Positions 1-5,737 of a stretch of DNA of 11,739 nucleotides are shown piece after piece. The stretch spans positions 1 through 11,739 of the forward strand of contig JAFNRY010000166.1 in the NCBI GenBank assembly GCA_017385345.1. Reading direction: 5' to 3'. The stretch's first letter is position 1. Every line of letters starts with the position of its first letter. Under the pieces are notes generated by a model. It worked only from the letters and a program-made list of their open reading frames with translations. It did no database searches and was not told the DNA's origin. Source of the stretch: Kiritimatiellia bacterium (GTDB lineage Bacteria; Verrucomicrobiota; Kiritimatiellia; RFP12; UBA1067). Both the position numbers and the translations under genes were made by a program.

Positions 1-104
1 GATCTCTGTGGTGATAATTATGCTAAAGTACTTATTAAGGAGTATGATGCTTATGTTATTGAACCACTTCAGGCTCCAGATCCTAAGACTAAGGACTTCA
101 CTGA
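1..104. other. AT-rich segment of different origin (probable chimeric or recombination junction)
   Basis: Thirty-seven of the first 100 bases are G or C, against about 65% immediately to the right (39 of 60 in 121-180). The plus frame starting at base 1 stays open and reads as a plausible protein fragment with AT-ending codons (GAT, TAT, AAA, ATT, CCT, ACT), containing KVLIKEYDAYVIEPLQ and DPKTKDFTDF. I do not recognise it. The change falls near 97-110, exactly where the minus-strand queD frame loses similarity to its family, just after its conserved Glu. This is either an assembly or library chimera, which I favour, or a genuine insertion or rearrangement that cut off the queD 3' end. From memory I compared it with phiX174 and saw no match. 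Confidence 0.6.
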
Positions 105-474
105 TTTTCACCGCGCACAGGCCCGGCACGAGCGGTTCGAGCAGGAAGAAGAAGTGGCGCGCGAGGTTTTCTGCCGTCGAGCGGCACGGGAGCGGGGCGG
201 TTCTCATGCCGTGCCTTTCGACGGCGGCGGCGATGTCGCGCTCCGGTTCGCTCGACTCGCAGTAGATGAACGCGTGGTCGAACTTGTCGCACACGGTCTC
301 GGCGACGATGCGTTTGAGATCTTTGAAGTCCATGACCATGCCGTCGCCGCCTTCGACGCCGGAGGCCGAAACGTCCACGCGGTAGGAATGGCCGTGGAGG
401 TTCTTGCACAGCCCTTTGTGGTTCGAGAGAATGTGGGCGGCGTCGAAGCGCACCGTTTTGGTGATCGTGGTCAT
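1..474 (-). CDS. queD: 6-carboxy-5,6,7,8-tetrahydropterin synthase QueD (3' end replaced)
   Basis: Member of the 6-pyruvoyl-tetrahydropterin synthase/QueD family, which converts dihydroneopterin triphosphate to 6-carboxytetrahydropterin for queuosine and 7-deazapurine synthesis in the cytoplasm. Seen: FDAAH with zinc ligand His14; CKNLHGHSY with Cys23, His27 and His29 (the CxxxHGH signature of QueD); GMVMDF at 45-50; FDHAF with Asp66/His67; STAENLA at 99-105; and VKISE ending in the conserved Glu126 (bases 97-99). The family normally continues with T-x-x-x and an aromatic residue near the end. Here the frame runs into the AT-rich segment and stays open to base 1 with unrelated residues, so only 97-474 is genuine queD sequence. 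Start: ATG at 474 overlaps the stop of the upstream thioesterase (ATGA), with GGGAGGG about 7 bases before it. The pairing suggests one operon. Function is secure; the true C-terminus is not visible. Confidence 0.9.
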   Translation of the reverse strand, partial: MTTITKTVRFDAAHILSNHKGLCKNLHGHSYRVDVSASGVEGGDGMVMDFKDLKRIVAETVCDKFDHAFIYCESSEPERDIAAAVERHGMRTAPLPCRSTAENLARHFFFLLEPLVPGLCAVKISEVLSLRIWSLKWFNNISIILLNKYFSIIITTEI

Positions 475-884
475 TGCAGCCCTCCCGCGGACATCGCGGC
501 GGCAAACCTGGCCGGCGGCGGGCACGGCCTGAAGGATGCGAGATCTATGAATGCATGGCGCGTGTACCCGCGCGCGAGGGCTTTTTCTTCGCCTTTGCGC
601 CTCGCCTCGCAGGCGATTTCGATGCGGACGCCTTTCATGGATTGCACCCACGCGGAAATCTCGAGGACGTCGTCGTAGCGCGCGCTGGCGCGGTAGTCGC
701 ATTCGGCGTGCGTGACCGGCAGGGCGAACCCCTCCTTTTCGCATTCGGCGTACGAATATCCGCACCGGCGCATCAGTTCGTTCCGCGCCCTTTCGAACAT
801 TACCAGATAGTTCGCGTAGTACACGACCCCCATCATGTCCGTGTCGGCGTACGGAACCCTGTATTCGATCGTAACCTTTTCCAT
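471..884 (-). CDS. YbgC/4HBT-family acyl-CoA thioesterase
   Basis: A 137-residue single-domain hotdog-fold thioesterase of the 4-hydroxybenzoyl-CoA thioesterase/YbgC group. These hydrolyse acyl-CoA thioesters in the cytoplasm; in proteobacteria ybgC sits with tol-pal, which is not the case here. Seen: YRVPYADTDMMGVVYYANYL at residues 8-27, the family signature, with the predicted catalytic Asp16; FERARNELMRRCG following on the central helix; and ALPVTHAECDY and AFIDLASFRP in the strands. Length matches the family. The ATG at 884 is chosen because the hotdog fold starts within a few residues of it. No Shine-Dalgarno sequence precedes it; instead a TATAAT lies only 7 bases upstream, implying a leaderless mRNA. 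The stop overlaps the queD start by 4 bp. The substrate cannot be told from sequence. The frame stays open far upstream, antisense to the transporter, but that extension is GC-driven and not coding. Confidence 0.9.
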   Translation of the reverse strand: MEKVTIEYRVPYADTDMMGVVYYANYLVMFERARNELMRRCGYSYAECEKEGFALPVTHAECDYRASARYDDVLEISAWVQSMKGVRIEIACEARRKGEEKALARGYTRHAFIDLASFRPCPPPARFAAAMSAGGLQ

Positions 885-900
885 GTTCGCTATTATACTA
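885..900 (-). promoter_or_regulatory. Promoter for the thioesterase-queD operon, apparently leaderless
   Basis: On the minus strand a perfect TATAAT (897 to 892) is followed by seven bases (AGCGAAC) and then the ATG at 884. With the usual 6-7 bases from the -10 box to the start site, transcription would begin at 884-885, on or next to the start codon. No Shine-Dalgarno is present and no good -35 is visible about 17 bases upstream. The block is strikingly AT-rich in a 65% GC window. The promoter call is strong from sequence; leaderless transcription is inference. Confidence 0.6.
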
Positions 901-904
901 TATT

Positions 905-923
905 TGCTATAATCACAGGCGCG
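905..923 (+). promoter_or_regulatory. Extended -10 promoter for the NSS transporter cluster, very short leader
   Basis: TGCTATAAT at 905-913 is a perfect extended -10 element (TGn plus TATAAT). The predicted start site near 920 is only about four bases before the ATG at 924. A weak CAGG at 916-919 is the only purine-rich motif and would lie mostly upstream of the transcript. There is no recognisable -35, as expected for an extended -10 promoter. Its -10 lies 10 bp from the opposing -10 of the thioesterase promoter, so the polymerase footprints overlap and the two directions should compete. Confidence 0.6.
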
Positions 924-2363
924 ATGGAGCAGAAGCAGCAGAGGGCGCGATGGTCGGGCCGCATGGCGTTCGTGATCGCCGCCGCCGCCAGCGCCATAGG
1001 ACTCGGAAACCTTTGGAGGTTCCCCTATCTTGCGGCGAAATACGGCGGCGGGGCGTTCATTTTCATCTACGTGGCGCTCGCCTCGACGGTCGGGTACGTG
1101 TTGATGTCCACGGAGATAGCCATCGGGCGCATGACGCGCCAGTCGCAGCTGACGGCGTACAGCGCGCTGCGCAGCCGTTGGGGGTTCGTCGGGGTTCTCG
1201 GAACGGTGGTTCCGGCGCTGATACTGCCCTGCTATTTCACGATCGGGGGCTGGACGTACAAATATCTCGCCGCCTACGCGAAGCTCGCGTTTTCCGGGGC
1301 CGGGGAGGCGGCGCTGTCCGGCGCCGGAGCCCACGACTTTTTCGCGTCGTTCATCGCGGCGCCCGCCGCGCCGTGCTGGTTCGCGCTTGCGTTCGGCGCG
1401 TCGTGCGCGGCCGTCATAGCCCTGGGCGTTCGCAACGGCATAGAGAAGGCGAATCTCGTCATGATGCCGCTCCTGCTCCTCATGGCCGCCGCCATCGCCG
1501 TCTATGTGGCTTTCCTGCCTGGCGCCGGCAAGGGCCTCGAATACTACTTCGTCCCCAATCTCGACTTCGCCGTTTCGGAAGAGGGCGGTTTTTCCTTCGC
1601 CAAGCTTTCGCGGACCCTCCTTGGCGCGGCTGGCCAGATGTTCTACTCCCTCTCGCTCGCCATGGGCATCATGATCACGTACGGCAGCTACATGCGCGGG
1701 GAGGATTCGATAACGTCGAGCGCGCGCCGCATAGAGTTCTTCGACACGCTCGTCGCCGTGCTCGCGGGAATGTCGATCGTTCCGGCGGTTTATGCGGTGG
1801 CCGCGAAGACCGGCGCCGCGCCGGCGCTCGACGCCGGCCCCGGACTGATGTTCGAAACCCTCCCCGAAGTGTTCGCGACTTTCGGCAGGGCCGGCGCCTG
1901 GACAGGCTTCGCGTTCTTCCTGCTCGTCACCATGGCCGCCCTGACCTCCGGCATTTCGCTGCTCGAGGCTTGCGTCGCTTCCGTCTGCGACCGGTTTCGC
2001 CTGCGCAGAATCCCATCCACCGTCGCCACGTCCGCCGTGCTGCTCGCCCTCACCGTGTTCCCGGCGCTCGGCTACGGCACTCTCGCCGGCCTGAAAATAC
2101 GCCTTTTCGACGCGGACGGACAGAGTCTGCTCGACTTCTTCGATTTCACGGTCAATTCGCTCGTCATGCCCGTGGTCGCCGCCGCGACGTGCGTTTTCGC
2201 CGGATGGGCGCTCGGGCCGGACGCGATAGCGAAAGAGTGCGGGCGCGAAAAGGCCGGCGCGTTCTACAGGTTCATGGTGAGATGGTTTGTGCCAGCGCTC
2301 ATGGCGGCGCTGCTCGTATCGGAGACTTGCCGGTCGCTCGGCATCGGAGGATGGAAAATATGA
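924..2363 (+). CDS. Sodium-dependent transporter, neurotransmitter:sodium symporter (NSS/SNF) family
   Basis: A 479-residue inner-membrane symporter of the LeuT/MhsT family, which couples sodium entry to uptake of amino acids or related amines. Seen: a charged N-terminus with Trp10, then TM1 SAIGLGNLWRFPY at 23-35, where Ala24, Asn29 and Arg32 align with LeuT Ala22, Asn27 and Arg30 (sodium sites and extracellular gate); YGGGAF follows. TM6 carries MFYSLSLAMGIMITYGSYM, the unwound substrate-binding segment. LTSGISLLE, in the TM8 region, has the Thr-Ser pair of the second sodium site. I count about 11-12 hydrophobic segments, usual for bacterial members. In TM6 the LeuT S-L-G-F-G stretch reads S-L-A-M-G, so the pocket differs from LeuT and the substrate is unknown. 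The ATG at 924 fits the family N-terminus. First gene of a plus-strand cluster, 16 bp from rpe. Confidence 0.93.
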   Translation: MEQKQQRARWSGRMAFVIAAAASAIGLGNLWRFPYLAAKYGGGAFIFIYVALASTVGYVLMSTEIAIGRMTRQSQLTAYSALRSRWGFVGVLGTVVPALILPCYFTIGGWTYKYLAAYAKLAFSGAGEAALSGAGAHDFFASFIAAPAAPCWFALAFGASCAAVIALGVRNGIEKANLVMMPLLLLMAAAIAVYVAFLPGAGKGLEYYFVPNLDFAVSEEGGFSFAKLSRTLLGAAGQMFYSLSLAMGIMITYGSYMRGEDSITSSARRIEFFDTLVAVLAGMSIVPAVYAVAAKTGAAPALDAGPGLMFETLPEVFATFGRAGAWTGFAFFLLVTMAALTSGISLLEACVASVCDRFRLRRIPSTVATSAVLLALTVFPALGYGTLAGLKIRLFDADGQSLLDFFDFTVNSLVMPVVAAATCVFAGWALGPDAIAKECGREKAGAFYRFMVRWFVPALMAALLVSETCRSLGIGGWKI

Positions 2364-2379
2364 GAGGAGGTCCGGCGAC

Positions 2380-3033
2380 ATGAACTTCCGCATACTGCCG
2401 TCGCTTCTCGCGGCGGACCCCGGGCGCCTCGCCGAAGAGATCGTCCGCGCGCGCGATTCCGGCGCCGACGCCCTGCATATCGACATCATGGATCCGCACT
2501 TCGTGCCGAACATTTCCTACGGGCCGGACATAGTGGTGCTTGCACGCCGGGTCGCTCCCGGTTTCCACCGCAACGTGCATCTCATGATGTCCCGCCCCGA
2601 CCTTTTCGTCGAAAAGTTCGCGGCGGCCGGCGCGCAGACGATCCAGATCCACGCCGAGGCGGAATGCGGCGTCGGGGAGACGCTGGACGCAATACGGCGG
2701 CTCGGCGTGCGGCGGGGGCTCGTCGTCAATCCGGAGACGCCGGTCGAAGCGATATTCCCGCATCTCGGCGAAATCGACGAAGCGCTCGTGATGACCGTCC
2801 ATCCCGGCTACGGCGGGCAGAAGTTCATCGAGGCGTGTCTGCCGAAAATAGAGCGTCTCCGGGAGCGCGCGCCCGGGCTGGACATAATGATCGACGGCGG
2901 CGCGAACAGGGAAACGATCGTGCTCGCGGCGAAGGCCGGGGCGGACATGTTCGTGGCCGGTTCGCATCTTTTCGGCAAGGCGGACATGGCGGCCGAGATC
3001 GGGGAACTGCGCAGGAGGCTTGAAGCGTTATGA
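2380..3033 (+). CDS. rpe: Ribulose-phosphate 3-epimerase
   Basis: A 217-residue TIM-barrel enzyme interconverting D-ribulose 5-phosphate and D-xylulose 5-phosphate in the pentose phosphate pathway. Seen: PSLLAAD at 7-13; HIDIMDPHFVPN at 33-44, with metal ligands His33 and Asp35; HLMM at 67-70 with His67; VMTVHPGYGGQKF at 137-149; IDGG with the second metal-binding/catalytic Asp172; and the phosphate loop VAGSHLFG at 192-199. Length is normal. Two deviations: the usual MDGxFVPN reads MDPHFVPN, and the usual V-N-P-G-F-G-G-Q has His141 in place of Asn. Both sites sit by the active-site loops. A related sugar-phosphate epimerase (AlsE type) is possible but less likely, as the GGQ loop fits Rpe. 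Start: ATG at 2380 follows GAGGAGG (2364-2370) by 9 bases; in-frame ATGs further up lie inside the transporter gene. The stop overlaps coaC by 4 bp. Confidence 0.93.
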   Translation: MNFRILPSLLAADPGRLAEEIVRARDSGADALHIDIMDPHFVPNISYGPDIVVLARRVAPGFHRNVHLMMSRPDLFVEKFAAAGAQTIQIHAEAECGVGETLDAIRRLGVRRGLVVNPETPVEAIFPHLGEIDEALVMTVHPGYGGQKFIEACLPKIERLRERAPGLDIMIDGGANRETIVLAAKAGADMFVAGSHLFGKADMAAEIGELRRRLEAL

Positions 3034-3581
3034 ACGTTCTGCTTGGCGTGACGGGGTCGATAGCGGCGTACAAGGCCGCGGAGCTCGCGCGGCTTTTCGT
3101 GCGAAACGGCGATGACGTGAAGGTTGTCATGACGGCTGCGGCGTGCGAGTTCGTGCGTCCGCTCCTTTTCAGGACCCTGACGCGCAACGAGGTCGCCGTG
3201 GACGAGTTCGCGGCGCCGGCGCAATGGAAGCCCGGCCACGTAGCTCTCGCCGAATGGGCCGGTGTAGCGGTGGTGGCGCCGGTGACTGCGAACACGATCG
3301 CGAAAATGGTGCGCGGCATCGCGGACAATCTGCTTTCGGGCGTGCTGCTCGCGACGCGCGCCCCGGTGGTCGTGGCGCCCGCCATGAACGACGGCATGTG
3401 GGAGAATCCGGCGACAAGGGAGAATATCGCGATTCTCGAGCGGCGGGGCGTCGCGATCGCCGGCCCGGGCGAAGGATTCCTCGCCTGCGGTTCAAGCGGC
3501 CGCGGCCGCATGGCGGAGCCGCAGACCGTCTTCGAAGCCGTCCTCGCCGCCGCCGCGGCCGCTGGAGGCGCCGCCAAATGA
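3030..3581 (+). CDS. coaC: Phosphopantothenoylcysteine decarboxylase, stand-alone CoaC domain
   Basis: A 183-residue flavoprotein of the HFCD family that decarboxylates 4'-phosphopantothenoyl-cysteine to 4'-phosphopantetheine in coenzyme A synthesis. Seen: GVTGSIAAYKAAEL at 6-19 (FMN-binding start); catalytic His70 in GHVALAEWA; APVTANTIAKMVRGIADNLL at 83-102; PAMNDGMW at 117-124 with Asn120; and FLACGSSGRGRM at 150-161 with the active-site Cys153. In most bacteria this domain is fused to the ligase CoaB in one ~400-residue protein. Here the frame ends right after the CoaC domain with an Ala-rich tail, and the next gene is unrelated, so CoaB must be encoded elsewhere or is lost. The stop is exact, with an ATGA overlap into the next gene, so this does not look like a frameshift. 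AGGAGG at 3013-3018 precedes the start. Other HFCD flavoproteins (UbiX, epidermin-type decarboxylases) fit less well. Confidence 0.88.
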   Translation: MNVLLGVTGSIAAYKAAELARLFVRNGDDVKVVMTAAACEFVRPLLFRTLTRNEVAVDEFAAPAQWKPGHVALAEWAGVAVVAPVTANTIAKMVRGIADNLLSGVLLATRAPVVVAPAMNDGMWENPATRENIAILERRGVAIAGPGEGFLACGSSGRGRMAEPQTVFEAVLAAAAAAGGAAK

Positions 3582-4270
3582 AGACTGTCGTCGTAATCCC
3601 CACGTACGACGAAAGGGAAAACGTCGTCCCGATGGCGAAGGCCGTCCTCGGGCAGGATCCGTCGCTCGAAATCCTTTTTGTCGATGACAATTCGCCGGAC
3701 GGCACCGGGGCCGCGATCGACGCGCTCGCCGCCTGCGAACCGCGCATCCGCTGCCTGCACCGCGAGAGGAAGGAGGGGCTGGGCCGCGCATACGTCGCAG
3801 GCTTCTCCGAGGCTCTTCGCCTCGGCGCGGAAAGAATAGTCCAGATGGACTGCGATTTCAGCCACAATCCGGCGGACGTGATGCGGCTCGTGCGCGCGGG
3901 CGCGGACTTGGCGATTGGTTCGCGCTACGTGAAGGGCGGCGCCACCCCGGGCTGGCCGTTCCGCAGACGTCTCGTTTCGCGTCTCGGCGGCGTCTTCATC
4001 CGGGCGGCCACCGGCATGCCTCTGAGGGACCCCACGGGCGGCTTCAAGTGCTGGAAGGCCGCGGCGCTCGAAGCGATAGATTTCGCGAGCGTCGCCTCCG
4101 CCGGATATTCGTTCCAGCTCGAGACGAACCATCGGGCATGGAAGAAGGGGCTTTCGATCGCGGAAGTGCCGATCGTGTTCTCCGACCGCGCGGCCGGCCG
4201 TTCCAAAATCACGGCCGGCATCGCCGTGGAATCAGTCAAGATCGCGCTGAGGCTTGGGAGATGCGGCTGA
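3578..4270 (+). CDS. GT2 glycosyltransferase, dolichol/polyprenol-phosphate mannosyltransferase-like
   Basis: A 230-residue family 2 glycosyltransferase resembling DPM1/Ppm1, which transfers a sugar (usually mannose from GDP-mannose) to a polyprenyl phosphate on the cytoplasmic face of the membrane. Seen: VVIPTYDERENV at 4-15; FVDDNSPDGTG at 34-44 with the nucleotide-binding Asp36/Asp37; QMDCDFSHNP at 89-98, carrying the D-x-D metal motif (Asp91/Asp93); GSRYVKGG at 114-121; DPTGGFKCW at 151-159; GYSFQLE at 176-182; and RAAGRSKI at 204-211, the R-x-x-G-x-SK element of DPM enzymes. There is no C-terminal membrane domain, so it is the short soluble form. The actual sugar and lipid are not determinable. 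ATG at 3578 overlaps the coaC stop by 4 bp; its own stop lies 10 bp inside the kinase gene, so translation is probably coupled. Confidence 0.9.
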   Translation: MKTVVVIPTYDERENVVPMAKAVLGQDPSLEILFVDDNSPDGTGAAIDALAACEPRIRCLHRERKEGLGRAYVAGFSEALRLGAERIVQMDCDFSHNPADVMRLVRAGADLAIGSRYVKGGATPGWPFRRRLVSRLGGVFIRAATGMPLRDPTGGFKCWKAAALEAIDFASVASAGYSFQLETNHRAWKKGLSIAEVPIVFSDRAAGRSKITAGIAVESVKIALRLGRCG

Positions 4271-5715
4271 AGGCGGCGCCATTTCCCGCGGCGGTTCTGG
4301 CGGCGGCCATCTTCGCCGCCGCGGACTGCCGGTCAGGAGCCATGCCTTCGCCGGGCGAAACCAATCTCGCCGGCGTCGTGACGTTCGCGCGCGACGACCT
4401 GCCTTTCTGCTTCATGCGCGATTCAGGCGGCGTAAGCTGGCGCGTGTCCCGCCCGCCTTCGTCGCCGCAGCTCCGCCCGGGTGACACGATAGCCGCCTCG
4501 GGCAGAAGGGAGCCTTCCGTCAAACACAGGCTCCAGTCTTCCAGGGTCGTGGCGACGGGACGCGAACCCGGCGGCCCTCCGCCTCCGCGACACGTATCGA
4601 TCAAGGAACTTTTCGCGAACATCATGCCTTTCGGCGACACGCTGTGGTACGGAGGGGTGTTCACGGTAGAAGGGACGCTCCGCGACATAAACCGCAGGCA
4701 GTCCGTCACGCAGATACTCGTCGGCGAAGGGGATTGCAACATTTTCGTCGAACTTCCCGTCGCCATCGAAGACGCCCTCCCGGCGTTCCTGACGCCCGGC
4801 GCCATCGTCGAGGCGACGGGCGCCCTCGCATGGACGTCGATAGAAAATCTCGAGGAGGGAAGCTTCGGAAGGATAGAAAACGTGGAATTGCTGCCGGAGA
4901 GCGTGGACGCCGTCAAAATTGTAAGACGAGCTCCGGCCCCGCCATTCTGGACCGTCGAGCGCCTTTGGACCGCCTTCGCCGCCGTCGCCGCGGCGATGGT
5001 CCTGCTTTTCGCGTGGATACTCACCCTCCGCCGCATGGTCCGCCGCAAGACGCGCGAGTTGGAGGAGTCCGTCCGCCAGCGCGCGACCGCCCGCATAGAG
5101 GCGGACGCGTCGCGCCGCGAGAGGCTGCGTCTTGCTGCGGATCTGCACGACGGCTTCCAGCAGTATCTCGCCGGGGCGATGTTCCGGCTGAAGGCGGCGC
5201 TCAACTATCTGCCCGGCGGGGAGTCGAAATGCCGCGAGCAGCTCGAGAAGGCGCGCGACGCGCTGCAGCACACCCAGAACGGCCTGAGGCAGACCATATG
5301 GGCGATGAACGAAGAGAGCGAGGGGCCGGAATCGCTGCCCGCGCTCTTCCGCTTCGCGGCGCGGCGCATGGCGCACTGGGACGGCGTGGTCTCGATCGAG
5401 AGCGAGGGGGAGGAGCGCCCCGTGGCGCGCACGTTCTGCGGTTCGCTGCTTCTTGTAGTGCAGGAGGCCGTCGGCAATGCGATCCGGCACGGCGCCGCCC
5501 GGCACGTCGCCGTCCGCGTTTCGTACCGCGACAGGGAGATCGTGCTGACGGTCGAGGACGACGGCGGCGGGTTCGACGTTTCCGGGGTTTCGTCCTCCGG
5601 CGGCCATTACGGGCTGTCCACGATGGAGCGGCGGGTCGGATCGCTCGGCGGCTCCATGGAAATAAAGAGCGCCCCCGGGAAGGGGACGCTCGTGCGCTTC
5701 GTCGTGCCGGCGTAG
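4261..5715 (+). CDS. Membrane-bound NarL-type sensor histidine kinase, orphan
   Basis: A 484-residue sensor kinase. Order: hydrophobic export signal at 1-22; an extracytoplasmic region to about 232 made of two probable OB-like beta-domains (NLAGVVTFARDDLPFCFMRD ... LRPGDTIAASGR, then VEGTLRDINRR ... LTPGAIVEATGAL); one membrane span at about 236-257; a basic linker and short coiled coil; the HisKA_3 dimerisation domain with LRLAADLHDGFQQYL and phospho-acceptor His296; and a GHKL ATPase with N-box QEAVGNAIRH (401-410), G1 box VEDDGGGFD (431-439) and G2 box GGHYGLSTMERR (from 447). These kinases phosphorylate LuxR/FixJ-type response regulators, but no regulator lies beside it in the window. The ligand is unknown; reading the ectodomain as OB-like is inference from the repeated strand-then-'PGD/PGA-x-hydrophobic-x-x-x-G' pattern. 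The ATG at 4261 is in the gene before; in-frame ATGs further up would remove the signal. Last gene of the cluster. Confidence 0.9.
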   Translation: MRLKAAPFPAAVLAAAIFAAADCRSGAMPSPGETNLAGVVTFARDDLPFCFMRDSGGVSWRVSRPPSSPQLRPGDTIAASGRREPSVKHRLQSSRVVATGREPGGPPPPRHVSIKELFANIMPFGDTLWYGGVFTVEGTLRDINRRQSVTQILVGEGDCNIFVELPVAIEDALPAFLTPGAIVEATGALAWTSIENLEEGSFGRIENVELLPESVDAVKIVRRAPAPPFWTVERLWTAFAAVAAAMVLLFAWILTLRRMVRRKTRELEESVRQRATARIEADASRRERLRLAADLHDGFQQYLAGAMFRLKAALNYLPGGESKCREQLEKARDALQHTQNGLRQTIWAMNEESEGPESLPALFRFAARRMAHWDGVVSIESEGEERPVARTFCGSLLLVVQEAVGNAIRHGAARHVAVRVSYRDREIVLTVEDDGGGFDVSGVSSSGGHYGLSTMERRVGSLGGSMEIKSAPGKGTLVRFVVPA

Positions 5716-5737
5716 CCCGCGCCGGACGCGGCCGCGC

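Noticed and set aside
1..104. phiX174 spike-in contamination
   Set aside because: The composition suggested it, but I could not match the bases to the phiX174 genome as I remember it.
98..505. Minus-strand Arg-rich open frame over queD
   Set aside because: Composition is Arg/His-rich shadow coding; the true queD frame is the one starting at 474.
950..2383. Second long plus-strand frame over the transporter
   Set aside because: Arg-rich +2 shadow of the NSS frame with no membrane segments or family motifs.
471..2513. A 680-codon minus-strand open frame covering the thioesterase and the antisense of the transporter and rpe start
   Set aside because: Only its last 137 codons match a family. 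The rest is low-complexity Arg/Gly/Glu/His typical of antisense frames in GC-rich DNA, and it opposes a clear NSS gene.
5707..5725. Hairpin CCGGCG/CGCCGG between the convergent kinase and CsgG-like genes as a terminator
   Set aside because: Only 6 bp, overlaps the kinase stop and has no T tract on either side; in 65% GC sequence such stems arise by chance.
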